Positions 45,401 to 54,177 of a DNA stretch of 64,000 bases are shown here, piece by piece (within the stretch, counting starts at the first letter, position 1; each line of letters starts with the position of its first letter). This DNA is from Spirulina subsalsa PCC 9445 (lineage in GTDB: Bacteria; Cyanobacteriota; Cyanobacteriia; Cyanobacteriales; Spirulinaceae): positions 3,072,021-3,136,020 of the forward strand of contig NZ_JH980292.1 in NCBI RefSeq assembly GCF_000314005.1, in the 5' to 3' direction. Made by a program: the position numbers and the translations under genes. The notes under the pieces were generated by a model. That model made no database searches. It was not told the DNA's origin and was given only the letters and a program-made list of their open reading frames with translations.

Positions 45401-46194
45401 ATCCCAAGGATACTGTTCTTAAAGAGATTTTAGAGCAGTTAGAGCCATTATTGGCGGCAACTGATTTTAGGCTGCATCCGAACAATGAGATCCCTAGCTT
45501 GTCTTATGATATTGCTCAAAACTCCTTGTCCTACCTCCAGTTAAATCAAGATTTTACCGAACAGTTTATTAAACCCTTGCAAGGTAAGACTTTAGATCAT
45601 TTACTCCAGTTTAATCATCTCGAATTAAGCTACTTAACGGGTAGTTTGTTAATTGTTCCTCTAGCAGAAAAAAGGCTGGAAGAGAATTATTTACTGCGTC
45701 TCGATAACATTCTAAAATATCAAGATGATCACCTCCTGGAATTAATGAGAAAGGTCAGTTTTAGTCGCCAATATCCAGAGGAGTTAAAGGAGCAGATGGT
45801 CAATGCTATCCAGCTAATTGAAGCGGTGATAAACTCGGAACGCTCCCAACAGTTTCAAGAATTCAGTCAACGTTTAGAGCGTTATTATGCCATTCCCCTT
45901 TTCGTCTTTATTGTGGGGGACATTTTGCGAGAATTTTTTGAGCAAAAGCAAGAACAAGCCAAAGAAGATTCATTTCGGGATATTTTAGCTCAATATGTCC
46001 GGTCAATCTATCCCGTTGATTCTAATATTTTACCCATTGGCTATCAGTATGAAGAATTCCCTTTTGTGGTGTTTCACAGTTATAGTTTGAAGGAAATCCG
46101 TCAACAGGCTTTTTCTGAACAATATTTACTCAACTCTCCGACCTTAAATGTTTTGAACTTAATTCTCTCAAAACCTGATGCTATTTCTGAATGA
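42499..46194 (+). CDS. Large SF2-type helicase/ATPase of unknown system
   Basis: 1231 aa. Residues 1-410 are an N-terminal region without known motifs (LLRLNRRRVKYRLVCVDLSA). The motor follows: Walker A GNPGIGKTT at 421-429, Walker B IIMIDEIT with D622 and E623, a motif IV-like strand QIIVYIQNKSKL, motif V MTSSGSRGLSF (SRG 834-836), and motif VI QVIYRGRGN (863-871). The last 360 residues are helical. The order and shape fit a superfamily 2 helicase or translocase, not AAA+ or DinG (no Fe-S cysteines). Start ATGATG at 42499-42504. It stands alone with the 1019-aa gene between chlB and an exporter cluster. Specific function unknown. Confidence 0.8.
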   Translation: MMNSEISADLGRLFEVGFNLGLLTGIKQSKVQHSYGNLYQKDLQNIRFYDMAKTLLRQVISPQEKRVLEKWSQFFLLRGFLAGLNFWREYLEFVFPGDSSRVEVVYLQCCFRGDNSLGQNSKEKDSWERDVLQQFPNLSSVDSIIARYTQRGEFLKADTLLLLRLNRRRVKYRLVCVDLSAFVAQFAPEGEDLGFIRIIKNLLRREISHFRSKSAFAELRLDTSCLDYSLSQSLRSYFNAFYSSDKEMVKLIQAGGYAYSFYQFLCENKIINLEDGKTSILFNIIGYTNRGLSSVCVNPQQQESQEFLATCQKIYQEYERDQGIDESRERVLNKIKRSVSRSFEGGRDFVNQLLNIAPNQRTCLEHQEIITGFANSVGEVSPELRGKLGLREGINLQDAHQELVMRSLSPDNSRLFLFLTGNPGIGKTTAIAKFLKDHADEGFLFLYASPRKQVNLDILEKFKNPQTQQLFQDGVFTLNSYANLIKNNSGHPTIQYQSNTHQENFQQSGIYFKDSRIPESSRNRQIPLERLDQKTITPAKRSPAGVLQSVAKAIAVLINENISHQIVATVSIQSLKQTRQGDTLDHLQEIFKNAYRERERKVLPDQMQNISRKLKHLIIMIDEITGDDTGVAFLKRIEDFIRKYELTNPKYGFNCKVIIADASLVDASVINKHLEKVDPEPDKIYFRHCQTLPEAISLQRFHFKNYPATLINTNAYPAKRLTITYKVFVQSYGFQVSDSLRRQYEKQLEKQETDQIFADVQTLLANPQVEQIIVYIQNKSKLTILIDQLTQSLPKFNKGEDYLEVHGDISEWEKQQLEQYKNQVRVVFMTSSGSRGLSFPKARHILVEIPRFSIERNLMEIIQVIYRGRGNREIDQQDKFLTFYLTERAVYYTEDVQSSLQKSVLNLFNILLLLKAAILTRIQGASPLGSDQFLIIPIGGKSMSAAGQTFSGQLASLVQRLQKETAKNPKDTVLKEILEQLEPLLAATDFRLHPNNEIPSLSYDIAQNSLSYLQLNQDFTEQFIKPLQGKTLDHLLQFNHLELSYLTGSLLIVPLAEKRLEENYLLRLDNILKYQDDHLLELMRKVSFSRQYPEELKEQMVNAIQLIEAVINSERSQQFQEFSQRLERYYAIPLFVFIVGDILREFFEQKQEQAKEDSFRDILAQYVRSIYPVDSNILPIGYQYEEFPFVVFHSYSLKEIRQQAFSEQYLLNSPTLNVLNLILSKPDAISE

Positions 46195-46295
46195 TTATGA
46201 GGGACTATGCGCTCAATTGAGCAAGATTATATTTTGATTTTTGCGGTGATGAGTTTCCATTCCCGACACCCCCACCCATCAACCGCAACAATCCC

Positions 46296-49200
46296 TTAAG
46301 CCGTTCCCACCTTAGCATCTTGTTGTTGATACAGCGCTTGATAACGGCCTTGGAGAGCCATTAACTCCTCGTGGGTGCCGTATTCCACCACAGATCCCGC
46401 GTCCATCATCAGGATAATATCAGAATGGCGCACGGTGCCGAGACGGTGGGTAATGAAAAATACAGTGCGATCGCCAAATTGTTCCGCTAAATTCCGACAA
46501 ACTTGTTGCTCTGTGGGATAATCGAGGGCGCTGGTGGCTTCATCTAGGACGAGGAGAGAGGGACGTTGTAGAATGGTGCGGGCGATCGCAATTCGTTGTC
46601 GTTGTCCCCCAGAAAGCGCAGCACCCCGTTCTCCCACCCGCGTATTATACCCCGCCGGAAGGTTCATAATAAACTCGTGAGCCGCCGCAATTTGAGCCGC
46701 TTCGATGATTTCCTCACTACTCGCGTCAGGATTATTCATCGCAATATTTTCCTGCACCGTGCCATCAAATAAAAGAGGATCTTGTGGCACTACCCCAATT
46801 TGTCGCCGCAGAGAATATAATTCCACCTTAGCTACATCATACCCATCCAATAAAATCCGCCCCGACTCCACATCATATAAACGCACTAATAACTTAGTCA
46901 GCGTACTTTTTCCCGCCCCACTTTTCCCCACAATCCCTACAAAACTTCCGCTCGGAATGTCAATATTAACATTCACCAATTGCAGAGGCGCATTACTCTT
47001 AAACCGGAACGAAACATTCTCATATTTCACATGACCCACAATAGGCGGCATCGGAATATTTCCTCGATCTTCTTCCCCCTCTTGGGGCGTGTCTAAAATA
47101 TCCCCCAAACGTTCCAACGAAAGGGCGACTTCTTGGAAATTCTGCCACAGTTGAGCCAAACGAAGTAAAGGATTAGTCACATAACTGGCAATAATCCGAA
47201 AAGCAATCAGTTGCCCTAAACTCAATTGCCGATCTAAGACCAAATACGCCCCAAACCATAACACCAATAAGCCCGAAAACTTATTAAAAAAACTACTAAA
47301 GGAACTCGCCAACGTCGAGGTAATCACCGTATCAAAACCTGCCGTTACATAGCGGGCATAGTATTCTTGCCAACGCCAACGGGAGCGCAATTCGATATTT
47401 TGAGCTTTCACTGTTTGAATCCCCGAAACCACCTCCACTAAATGGGATTGCGTTTGGGCATTGCGTTCCGCTTTCGTGCGGAATTGTTGGCGAATAACGG
47501 GCGAGAGAACCACACTTAAAATAACAAAAAGCGGCACCGTGGCTAAAGCCGCAATGGTTAATTGCCAACTGTAGAAAATCATCACGGCAATATAGACCAC
47601 CGAAAAGATGGAATCCAGCACTACCGTTAGGGCTGTTCCTGTGAGAAAATTCCGAATATTTTCTAATTCATTCACCCGACTAGATAACTCCCCAACCGGG
47701 CGTTTATCAAAGTAACGGAGGGGTAAACGTAACAGGTGATCAATAATTTCTGACCCTAACCCCATATCAATCCGGTTTGTCGTATCCACAAATAAATAAG
47801 TGCGAACCGTGGTTAGAATCGCTTCTAAAATGGCAACTCCCACTAAAAATATGCCCAAAACTTGTAAGGTGTCCGGGCTATTCTGCACAATAACTTTATC
47901 AATAATTACCTGAATAATCAGGGGATTAGCTAACCCAAAAAGCTGGACAAAAAACGAGGCAATAAACACCTCAATTAACACACTGCGATAACGCCATAGG
48001 GCGGGCCAGAACCACTGAAACCCAAAACGCTGAGTCGGGGTTTCTTTAGTGGGTTGCAACAGAAGAACAGAACCCACTTCCTCCCAAGTATCGAGGAAAT
48101 CGGCGGGTTTGCGGCGTAAAATGCCCAATTCCGGCACAGCAATTACTAACTGGCGATCGCTTATTTCATACAAAATCGCTAAACTCTCCTGCCACACCAC
48201 CAAAGCCGGCGCTTGTAAACGACTGAGACTCTTCCCCGGAATTGTCACCAGTTGGGCATTGAGGCCAATTAACTCCGAAATCGCCCCCGCCGAATAGAGA
48301 GAAATTCCCCCCTGACGCTGCACCTGTTCCGTCACCACCCGACGGATCACATCCCGACGGAACGGCATATTAAAATATTGACTCAGCATCTGAAAACAGG
48401 CCACCGTGCCATCCACCATTCCCCCACCCCGGACAAACGGGTAACGAGTGCGCCCCCGTTTCCGTTCCCTCGGGGCTTCTGTGGCCGCTTCCTCCACCTC
48501 TGGGGCGTAAGGTATAGTCTCCCCCGTTGCCCCCCCTTCCCGTGGCTCAGAGGCGATATTAGAGGGGTCTGGGGGAACAAATTTAGAGGGCAGGGGGGGG
48601 AGATGTTCCTGATAAATCACCCGCAGATTCTGCTCCCGAAAACCGATAAACCGGGCGGGTAAACTGCCCCGGACTTGAATTTGTGCTTCATCAGGGGCCA
48701 GTTGAAAGCGCTGGCCAACGGAGTGATTCATCACCTCCCCTCCCCCACTAACAAACCACAGCCAATCGGACTGTAAGAGGGGGCGCACCATGGTATTCCG
48801 TACATCGGTTTTGCCCGGAGGCAAGACACAGACTTGACCTTGTTCCGCCAGGTGTTTGGCCAACAATTTGACATCATCAATCCCTCGGAGGGGAATGGGG
48901 AGATCCTCCGTCGTGCCGATTTGGTAACTGAGGACAGCAAAAATTTCTGCGATCGCCGCCCGATTTTGGAAATACTCCGCAAAAGGGGGACATTCATTCA
49001 ACAGTTGGAAAAACCCCCGTTGATCTAACGTCAAACAGAGGGTTTCCGTCGAAGCAATCACCGTTTCGCAGCCCTCACCCCGCAACAATCCCGCCGGCCC
49101 CACCGTTTCCCCCTGTTCCAATAACCCCAAGGTTAGGGGCATTTGGGTATTGGGATCATAGCCTAATAACCGCGCTTGACCTTCTGCAATCAAAACCACC

Positions 49201-49358
49201 TGATTGGGCAGTTTATCCCGTAACAAGATAGTTTGCCCCATACGATAGCGTAGGGGTTGGAATCGCTCCCCCAAGCGGCTTAAAACATTAGCGGGCAGCA
49301 GATTATAGGGGGCATATTGAGCAAGAACTGCTTGTATATCCGTCGCGGTTAAAGTCAT
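46296..49358 (-). CDS. HetC-like ABC exporter with cNMP-binding and degenerate C39 domains
   Basis: 1020 aa. Residues 1-150 are a cyclic-nucleotide-binding fold (YRMGQTILLRDKLPNQVVLI), with a possible second degenerate copy to about 275. Residues 305-435 are a C39 peptidase-like domain in which the DCGxAC motif reads VDGTVACF, so the catalytic Cys is gone. Membrane helices (about 455-730) follow, then the ATPase with Walker A GIVGKSGAGKSTL, signature ALSGGQRQRIAIA and Walker B LLVLDEATSALD. This is the architecture of HetC and related type I exporters. It is the last gene of a minus-strand run with an LCP gene and a pentapeptide gene. Substrate unknown. Confidence 0.88.
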   Translation of the reverse strand: MTLTATDIQAVLAQYAPYNLLPANVLSRLGERFQPLRYRMGQTILLRDKLPNQVVLIAEGQARLLGYDPNTQMPLTLGLLEQGETVGPAGLLRGEGCETVIASTETLCLTLDQRGFFQLLNECPPFAEYFQNRAAIAEIFAVLSYQIGTTEDLPIPLRGIDDVKLLAKHLAEQGQVCVLPPGKTDVRNTMVRPLLQSDWLWFVSGGGEVMNHSVGQRFQLAPDEAQIQVRGSLPARFIGFREQNLRVIYQEHLPPLPSKFVPPDPSNIASEPREGGATGETIPYAPEVEEAATEAPRERKRGRTRYPFVRGGGMVDGTVACFQMLSQYFNMPFRRDVIRRVVTEQVQRQGGISLYSAGAISELIGLNAQLVTIPGKSLSRLQAPALVVWQESLAILYEISDRQLVIAVPELGILRRKPADFLDTWEEVGSVLLLQPTKETPTQRFGFQWFWPALWRYRSVLIEVFIASFFVQLFGLANPLIIQVIIDKVIVQNSPDTLQVLGIFLVGVAILEAILTTVRTYLFVDTTNRIDMGLGSEIIDHLLRLPLRYFDKRPVGELSSRVNELENIRNFLTGTALTVVLDSIFSVVYIAVMIFYSWQLTIAALATVPLFVILSVVLSPVIRQQFRTKAERNAQTQSHLVEVVSGIQTVKAQNIELRSRWRWQEYYARYVTAGFDTVITSTLASSFSSFFNKFSGLLVLWFGAYLVLDRQLSLGQLIAFRIIASYVTNPLLRLAQLWQNFQEVALSLERLGDILDTPQEGEEDRGNIPMPPIVGHVKYENVSFRFKSNAPLQLVNVNIDIPSGSFVGIVGKSGAGKSTLTKLLVRLYDVESGRILLDGYDVAKVELYSLRRQIGVVPQDPLLFDGTVQENIAMNNPDASSEEIIEAAQIAAAHEFIMNLPAGYNTRVGERGAALSGGQRQRIAIARTILQRPSLLVLDEATSALDYPTEQQVCRNLAEQFGDRTVFFITHRLGTVRHSDIILMMDAGSVVEYGTHEELMALQGRYQALYQQQDAKVGTA

Positions 49359-49380
49359 ATTAATTCATGTCAAGATTAAA

Positions 49381-49899
49381 TTACCGACAGCCCAAACTCG
49401 CCCGCGTTGCAATGCCCGTTGTGGGATTAATCCCCTCGGCTCGTTCACACATTAAAGAGACTTGATACCGATCCAAGATAGCACCGGAAAAATCGGCTCC
49501 GGTGATGGTCGCGTCAAAAAAGTGACTACTGGTGAGCATGGCATCGGTGAAAATAGCATGGGTGAGGTTAGCGCCACTAAAATCCACGCGATCGCCAAAG
49601 GTTTCCGTTAAATCCGCCCCCGTTAAATCCGCCTCGAGAAAAATCGCCTTAGTTAAAATCGAAGCCCGTAAATTCGCCCCCGCAAAATTCCCCCGTCGTA
49701 CATCCGCCCCCGCAAAAACGCCCCGTTCTAAATTCTGTCCTGAAAAATCCCGCTCCGGTAAATCCGTCAGCGCGTAGTTAATCTTACCCACTTGTCCCCA
49801 AGCGGGGCGCGCATTGAGAACTAGCCAGCCCCCCGTTAATAGAAGCAGCAGAACTAATCCCACAATGCGCTTTAACCAAACTTTAACTCTCTGTTTCAT
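49381..49899 (-). CDS. Secreted pentapeptide-repeat protein
   Basis: 172 aa. Signal/anchor helix VGLVLLLLLTGGWLVLNARP at residues 13-32, then about 12 A(D/N)LxX-type units (FAGADVRRGNFAGANLRASI) from residue 50. The last part has CERAEG and GCR cysteines. It overlaps the LCP gene by 17 bp upstream and is 22 bp from the ABC exporter start, which indicates one transcript. Possibly a periplasmic partner of the exporter; inference. Confidence 0.78.
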   Translation of the reverse strand: MKQRVKVWLKRIVGLVLLLLLTGGWLVLNARPAWGQVGKINYALTDLPERDFSGQNLERGVFAGADVRRGNFAGANLRASILTKAIFLEADLTGADLTETFGDRVDFSGANLTHAIFTDAMLTSSHFFDATITGADFSGAILDRYQVSLMCERAEGINPTTGIATRASLGCR

Positions 49900-51370
49900 C
49901 CTTACTTTGTCCTAGGAGATCATACCAATCAGCCCCCACGCGGATGGTAATTTCTGAACCTAGATCCCCCGTTGAATTCGCTTCAACCCGACCGAAACCT
50001 AAAGCCGTTTGCAGTGCTTGGGCTGCATTGCGATCGCCCTGTTGAACAATAATCTCCGTTGTCCGCAGGGGGCGGGCAAAATCCCGGTTCGAGTAATAGA
50101 TATTGTGGAAGCCCTGTTGATTTAAATATTCTACGGCCTTTCTCGGAAGCTCAGAATCATTACTAGCGTTCTGGATAGCAATCCGCACCCGTTTGGGATC
50201 TCGCTCCCGGGGAACTCCCGATGTCCCCATTTGATCAAAATACTCCGCCACCACGCGATCGCGCCCTTGACGGGACATAATCCAATAACTAATCCCCTCA
50301 AACTCGCTCACCTCGCTAAAGCGTCCCGGCAACAACACCATCCGGATATTATCCCGGTCTAAACTCATGCCAAAATTCACCAAAGCCAGAATTTCTTCTA
50401 AACTCAAGTTAGTATCAACATACTGCAACATCAACTGTACCGCCTTGGGCAAACGGGGCAACACCGTAGGATGTTCTAAACGTTCCCGTAAAGCCTTTAA
50501 CAGCACCTGCTGACGTTGGACCCGTCCAATATCCCCATACTCATCCATCCGGAAACGGGCAAACTGTTCCGCCTCATCCCCATTTAACCGTTGCCAACCC
50601 GGTTTTAGGTCAATTTTCAAGTTTTGAGTCCGATCTACATAGGACATCGGTTGAGGAACATAGACCTCCACCCCACCGACGAGATCCACTAACTCCTGAA
50701 ACGCATCATTTGTAACCCTTACATAACGGTCAATGGGAACATCATTTAACGTTCGACTCACCACCTGCATGGCGAGTTGAGGCCCCCCGTAAACATTCGC
50801 CGCGTTGATTTTACCTTGGCCAACACGAGGAATAATCACCTGAGTATCCCGAGGAATAGACAGCAAACGTAAACTGCTATCCGTGGGATCAAAACGCAAC
50901 AGTAACATCGTGTCGGTATTGCCACTAAACGCCTCATCACTGCCCTCTGGTGCATCTAATACCCGATCAATCCCCATCACCAAAATATTCACCGGGCGCT
51001 CTACTTTGTATTGGAAGAGGGGGGGAATAGCCTTAGTTTTCGCCTCTTCAATGCTAGTTGTCCCAGCCGTAGCCGCTTCTTCCTTGACACTGAACATAGG
51101 CAGAGAAGGCAGGGGGCCAACCATCGCTAAAATCGCCCCCACTGCGGCGGAAAACGTCGCTACAGTGAGAAATGTCACCCCCCAAACCATTTTTAATCCC
51201 ACAGGGACTTTTCGGGCTTTAGGGGCGTGTTTTTCCGATTTCCTGCCCTTATTTAAGGACAACTCATCAAGGGGTTTACCGGGAGTTGAGACAGATTCCT
51301 CTGTCCTACTGTCGGTTTTTCCTTCTGGGAGACTTTTGGGTAGCATATTCATGCTTTGTTTCACCGTCAC
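49883..51370 (-). CDS. LytR-CpsA-Psr (LCP) family protein
   Basis: 495 aa starting MTVKQSMNMLPKSLPEGKTD. A cytosolic Lys-rich start is followed by a membrane helix (about 60-85, VGLKMVWGVTFLTVATFSAA), then the LCP domain (residues 120-290): RPVNILVMGIDRVLD, SGNTDTMLLLRFDP, LRLLSIPRDTQVIIP, and ARFRMDEYGDIGRVQRQQVL. A C-terminal LytR_C-type domain (about 395-475) follows (RVRIAIQNASNDSELPRKAV). LCP enzymes attach glycopolymers to peptidoglycan. It is the first gene of the LCP, pentapeptide, exporter run. Confidence 0.9.
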   Translation of the reverse strand: MTVKQSMNMLPKSLPEGKTDSRTEESVSTPGKPLDELSLNKGRKSEKHAPKARKVPVGLKMVWGVTFLTVATFSAAVGAILAMVGPLPSLPMFSVKEEAATAGTTSIEEAKTKAIPPLFQYKVERPVNILVMGIDRVLDAPEGSDEAFSGNTDTMLLLRFDPTDSSLRLLSIPRDTQVIIPRVGQGKINAANVYGGPQLAMQVVSRTLNDVPIDRYVRVTNDAFQELVDLVGGVEVYVPQPMSYVDRTQNLKIDLKPGWQRLNGDEAEQFARFRMDEYGDIGRVQRQQVLLKALRERLEHPTVLPRLPKAVQLMLQYVDTNLSLEEILALVNFGMSLDRDNIRMVLLPGRFSEVSEFEGISYWIMSRQGRDRVVAEYFDQMGTSGVPRERDPKRVRIAIQNASNDSELPRKAVEYLNQQGFHNIYYSNRDFARPLRTTEIIVQQGDRNAAQALQTALGFGRVEANSTGDLGSEITIRVGADWYDLLGQSKDETES

Positions 51371-51529
51371 CTCAACACCATCAAAACTTTAAATTACGAG
51401 TTGATCATAGAACACCCATTCTAGGCTGCCTAAACCTAAGCCGAAGGTCTTTAAACTTACTTCTATATTCAATCTCAAGGTGGATTATAACGCCCTCTTG
51501 AGATATTCTGTCCAGAAATTACAATTCTC

Positions 51530-51616
51530 TGGGGAGCAGGGGAGCAGGGGAGCAGGGGAATAGCCAAAACTCTTTTATTTTAGGGAACGGGGAACGGGAA
51601 GGGGGAGGTAATAGGT
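51530..51616. repeat. GGGGAGCA repeats before MITE copy D
   Basis: Three GGGGAGCA units (51531-51554), then GGGAACGGGGAACGGGAAGG, lead up to the MITE at 51617. They are of the same G-rich kind as those at 481 and 8590. Confidence 0.75.
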
Positions 51617-51779
51617 AGGGCTTGCTGAATAAGTCCGAGAGTTGGGGAATCGGGAGTCGGGAGTCGGGAGTCGGGAGTCGGGAATAGGCAATCGTGCCAG
51701 TTTTAGATGATCTGTTCCCTGTTAAGAGTTCCCTGTTCCCTTGTTGAGCCTAGCATAGGCGTGTTATTCAGCAGACCCT
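51617..51779. mobile_element. MITE copy D, 163 bp, with 4-bp target duplication
   Basis: Termini AGGGCTTGCTGAATAA and TTATTCAGCAGACCCT, flanks AGGT on both sides (51613-51616 and 51780-51783). Read in reverse it matches copy B (20716-20877) almost base for base, differing mainly near one end. Confidence 0.88.
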
Positions 51780-51838
51780 AGGTAATAGGTAATAAGTCTT
51801 AATTCCTTGTCTCCCTCTCTCCCCCTCCCCCCGATTCC

Positions 51839-51890
51839 CTAGGGCGCAAGCATTGCGCCCCTACACCGATTCCCGATTCCCGACTCCCTG
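51839..51890. repeat. GC hairpin and heptamers
   Basis: CTAGGGCGCAAGCATTGCGCCCCTAC (51839-51864; core palindrome) followed by CCGATTCCCGATTCCCGACTCCC. Copy of the dispersed element at 14201. Confidence 0.85.
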
Positions 51891-51992
51891 TTCCCTATGT
51901 CCATGACATTCTACTCATTCAACATCTCTTTACCACCCTAGATCCCCCAACACAGGATAGGATGAAAAAAAAGAGTTAAGGTTGTTGAGCGC

Positions 51993-53054
51993 ATGAGTCC
52001 ATCATTAATTCCGGTAATTCTCGCGGGGGGGAAAGGCGAACGGTTTTGGCCCCTGAGTCGGAGACAACGACCGAAGCAATTTCTAAGTTTAGATGGCAGT
52101 GGTCGGAGTTTACTACAAGCTACAGCCGACCGATTACTGGAGATAGCCGGAGGATGGGATAAACTTTGGGTGATTACATCGGCATTAATTGCTGAGGGAG
52201 TCCGAGAACAATTACCGGAATTACCCGAGGGGAATTTGTTGGTGGAACCTGAAGGGCGAGATACCGCCCCGGCCGTGGCTTGGGCGACCTTGGAGGTAGC
52301 GAAACGGGAAGGGGAAGAGGCCGTGATTGGCTTTTTCCCGGCTGACCACTGGATTGGCAATCAGGCGGCCTATGGTGCGACACTGGAAGCGGCGGCAACG
52401 CTAGCGGCTCAGGAACAGGCCATTGTAACATTAGGCATTAAGCCCGCTTACGCTTCGACGGGCTACGGGTATATCGAACAGGGGGAGAAACAGGGGGATT
52501 ATGACGGATTGCCTGTCTATCGGGTGAGTCGCTTTACGGAAAAACCTGATTTAGCCACGGCCGAGCAATTTATTGAGACGGGTAAGTTTAGCTGGAATAG
52601 TGGGATGTTCATTTTCCGGGCGAGTGTGGTTTTAGGGGAGTTGGCGCAATATGCCCCCCATATTCTTAAGCCTTTGCAGGAACAGGGGAAAGGGGCTTAC
52701 GCCACATTAGAAAAGAAAAGCATTGACTACGCCCTGATGGAAAAAACCCAACTGACTTATGTCTTGCCGGGGGATTTTGGCTGGGATGATTTGGGGGATT
52801 GGAATGCCATTGAACGGCTGTTAAAGGGGGAGGCGGCTAATGTGGAGTTAGGGGATCATCTGGGGCGAGATACTCAGGGGGCGATTATCTACGCCAGTGA
52901 TGGGGGGGAGACGATTGTGACCATTGGGGTGGAGGATTTGGTGATTGTGCGCGATCGCAATGTCACCCTCGTAGCCCACAAAAGCCGCACCCAAGAGATT
53001 AAGCAAGTCCTCCAGCAACTCCAAAATCATCCCCGAGTCGATGAGTTGCTCTAA
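51993..53054 (+). CDS. manC: Mannose-1-phosphate guanylyltransferase
   Basis: 353 aa starting MSPSLIPVILAGGKGERFWP. The nucleotidyltransferase signature GGKGERFWPLSRRQRPKQF binds GTP and the metal. Later PADHWIG, FTEKPDLATAEQF, NSGMFIF and GDFGWDDLGDWNA complete the family set. It makes GDP-mannose for exopolysaccharide, LPS and GDP-fucose. It has the short form without the phosphomannose-isomerase domain that some ManC proteins carry. Single gene, surrounded by repeats. Confidence 0.92.
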   Translation: MSPSLIPVILAGGKGERFWPLSRRQRPKQFLSLDGSGRSLLQATADRLLEIAGGWDKLWVITSALIAEGVREQLPELPEGNLLVEPEGRDTAPAVAWATLEVAKREGEEAVIGFFPADHWIGNQAAYGATLEAAATLAAQEQAIVTLGIKPAYASTGYGYIEQGEKQGDYDGLPVYRVSRFTEKPDLATAEQFIETGKFSWNSGMFIFRASVVLGELAQYAPHILKPLQEQGKGAYATLEKKSIDYALMEKTQLTYVLPGDFGWDDLGDWNAIERLLKGEAANVELGDHLGRDTQGAIIYASDGGETIVTIGVEDLVIVRDRNVTLVAHKSRTQEIKQVLQQLQNHPRVDELL

Positions 53055-53091
53055 GCTCCCCACTACCGCAGGGCTTCTCGGTAGACTAGCT

Positions 53092-53325
53092 AGGGTTTGC
53101 TGAATAAGTCGGGGAGTCAGGAATCGGGAATCGGGAATCGGTGTAGGGGCGCAACGCTTGCGCCCTAGGGAATCGGGAATCGGGAAAAGGCAATAGTCAA
53201 GAGTTTTAGCTATTCACTACCCACTATTCCCCCTCTCCCCTGCTCCCCTGCTCCCCTGCTCCCCTGCTCCCCTGCTCCCCTGCCCCCCTGCTCCCCCTCT
53301 CCCCCTCTCCCTCTCCCCCTACCAA
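53092..53325. repeat. MITE-like end, heptamers, GC hairpin and CCCCTGCT array
   Basis: AGGGTTTGCTGAATAAGTC (53092 on) is like one MITE terminus, but no matching right end follows. GGGAATC heptamers (53121-53138), the GC hairpin in its variant GCGCAACGCTTGCGC (53143-53168), more heptamers, then at least six CCCCTGCT units (53237-53290) and a CCCTCT tract reaching the map gene stop. Confidence 0.85.
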
Positions 53326-54177
53326 CTAAACCCGATTCCGATCCGTCAGAATCTCATAGCCATCGGGGGTAACTAAAACCGTGTGTTCAAACTGTGCCGA
53401 GAGAGATTGATCTACTGTGACCACCGTCCAGCGATCGCGCAAAACCCGAGTCACCTTAGACCCGGCATTAATAATCGGTTCAATCGCCAAAGTCATCCCC
53501 GGTTTTAACTTCACATTGGGTAACTGCCGCGTCCGAAAGTGGAAAACAGCCGGTTCTTCATGGAGATTATGCCCCACCCCATGCCCCGTATAATCTTCCA
53601 CGACACTATAACCCTGTGCCTTAACATGATCCTCAATCGCCCCCGCAATATCCAACAGGGAATTCCCCGCCTTAACCTGTTCAATCCCCTTATACAAAGA
53701 CTCCTCTGCCACCCGAATCAAGCGCGCCGCCTCCGGACTCACCCTCCCCACAGCCACCGTAATACAAGAGTCCCCATGATAACCGTCCTTAAAAGCCCCT
53801 GTATCGATTTTCACGACATCTCCCGACCGGATGACCTTTTTGGGGTTTGGGATGCCATGCACCACTTCCTGATTGATACAGATGCAAATGGAAGCGGGAA
53901 AACCATGATATCCCTTAAAACTCGGAACCGCCCCCATGTCCCGAATCCTCTGCTCGGCATAATCATCTAAATCCGCCGTCGTCATCCCCGGTTTAACCCG
54001 TTGGGCTAATTCCTTGAGAACCGTTGCCACAATCCGGCTAGATTCCCGCATCCGTTCTATTTCGACCTCGGATTTTATTTGAATCCCCCGACGCTTCTTT
54101 TTCAGGGGAGGTAATGCCTGAGTCGGTTCCTTCGCTTGTTTTTTCTGAGACTGTAATAAATTTCCTAAAATATTCAT
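53326..54177 (-). CDS. map: Methionine aminopeptidase type I
   Basis: 283 aa. Residues 1-32 are a basic, Pro-rich extension ([20 protein letters not shown]), longer than in E. coli Map. The pita-bread fold follows with the metal ligands: D in [18 protein letters not shown] in [21 protein letters not shown] in [10 protein letters not shown] and E in FEHTVLV. It removes initiator Met. Other map genes are usual in cyanobacteria. The 3' end adjoins a long CT-rich tract. Confidence 0.93.
   Translation of the reverse strand: MNILGNLLQSQKKQAKEPTQALPPLKKKRRGIQIKSEVEIERMRESSRIVATVLKELAQRVKPGMTTADLDDYAEQRIRDMGAVPSFKGYHGFPASICICINQEVVHGIPNPKKVIRSGDVVKIDTGAFKDGYHGDSCITVAVGRVSPEAARLIRVAEESLYKGIEQVKAGNSLLDIAGAIEDHVKAQGYSVVEDYTGHGVGHNLHEEPAVFHFRTRQLPNVKLKPGMTLAIEPIINAGSKVTRVLRDRWTVVTVDQSLSAQFEHTVLVTPDGYEILTDRNRV

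Noticed and set aside
46296..49358. Naming the exporter HetC outright
   Set aside because: The architecture fits, but no heterocyst genes are nearby and related exporters share the same domains.
53092..53325. Fifth MITE copy
   Set aside because: Only one terminus (AGGGTTTGCTGAATAA) is present; no right end or target duplication could be found.
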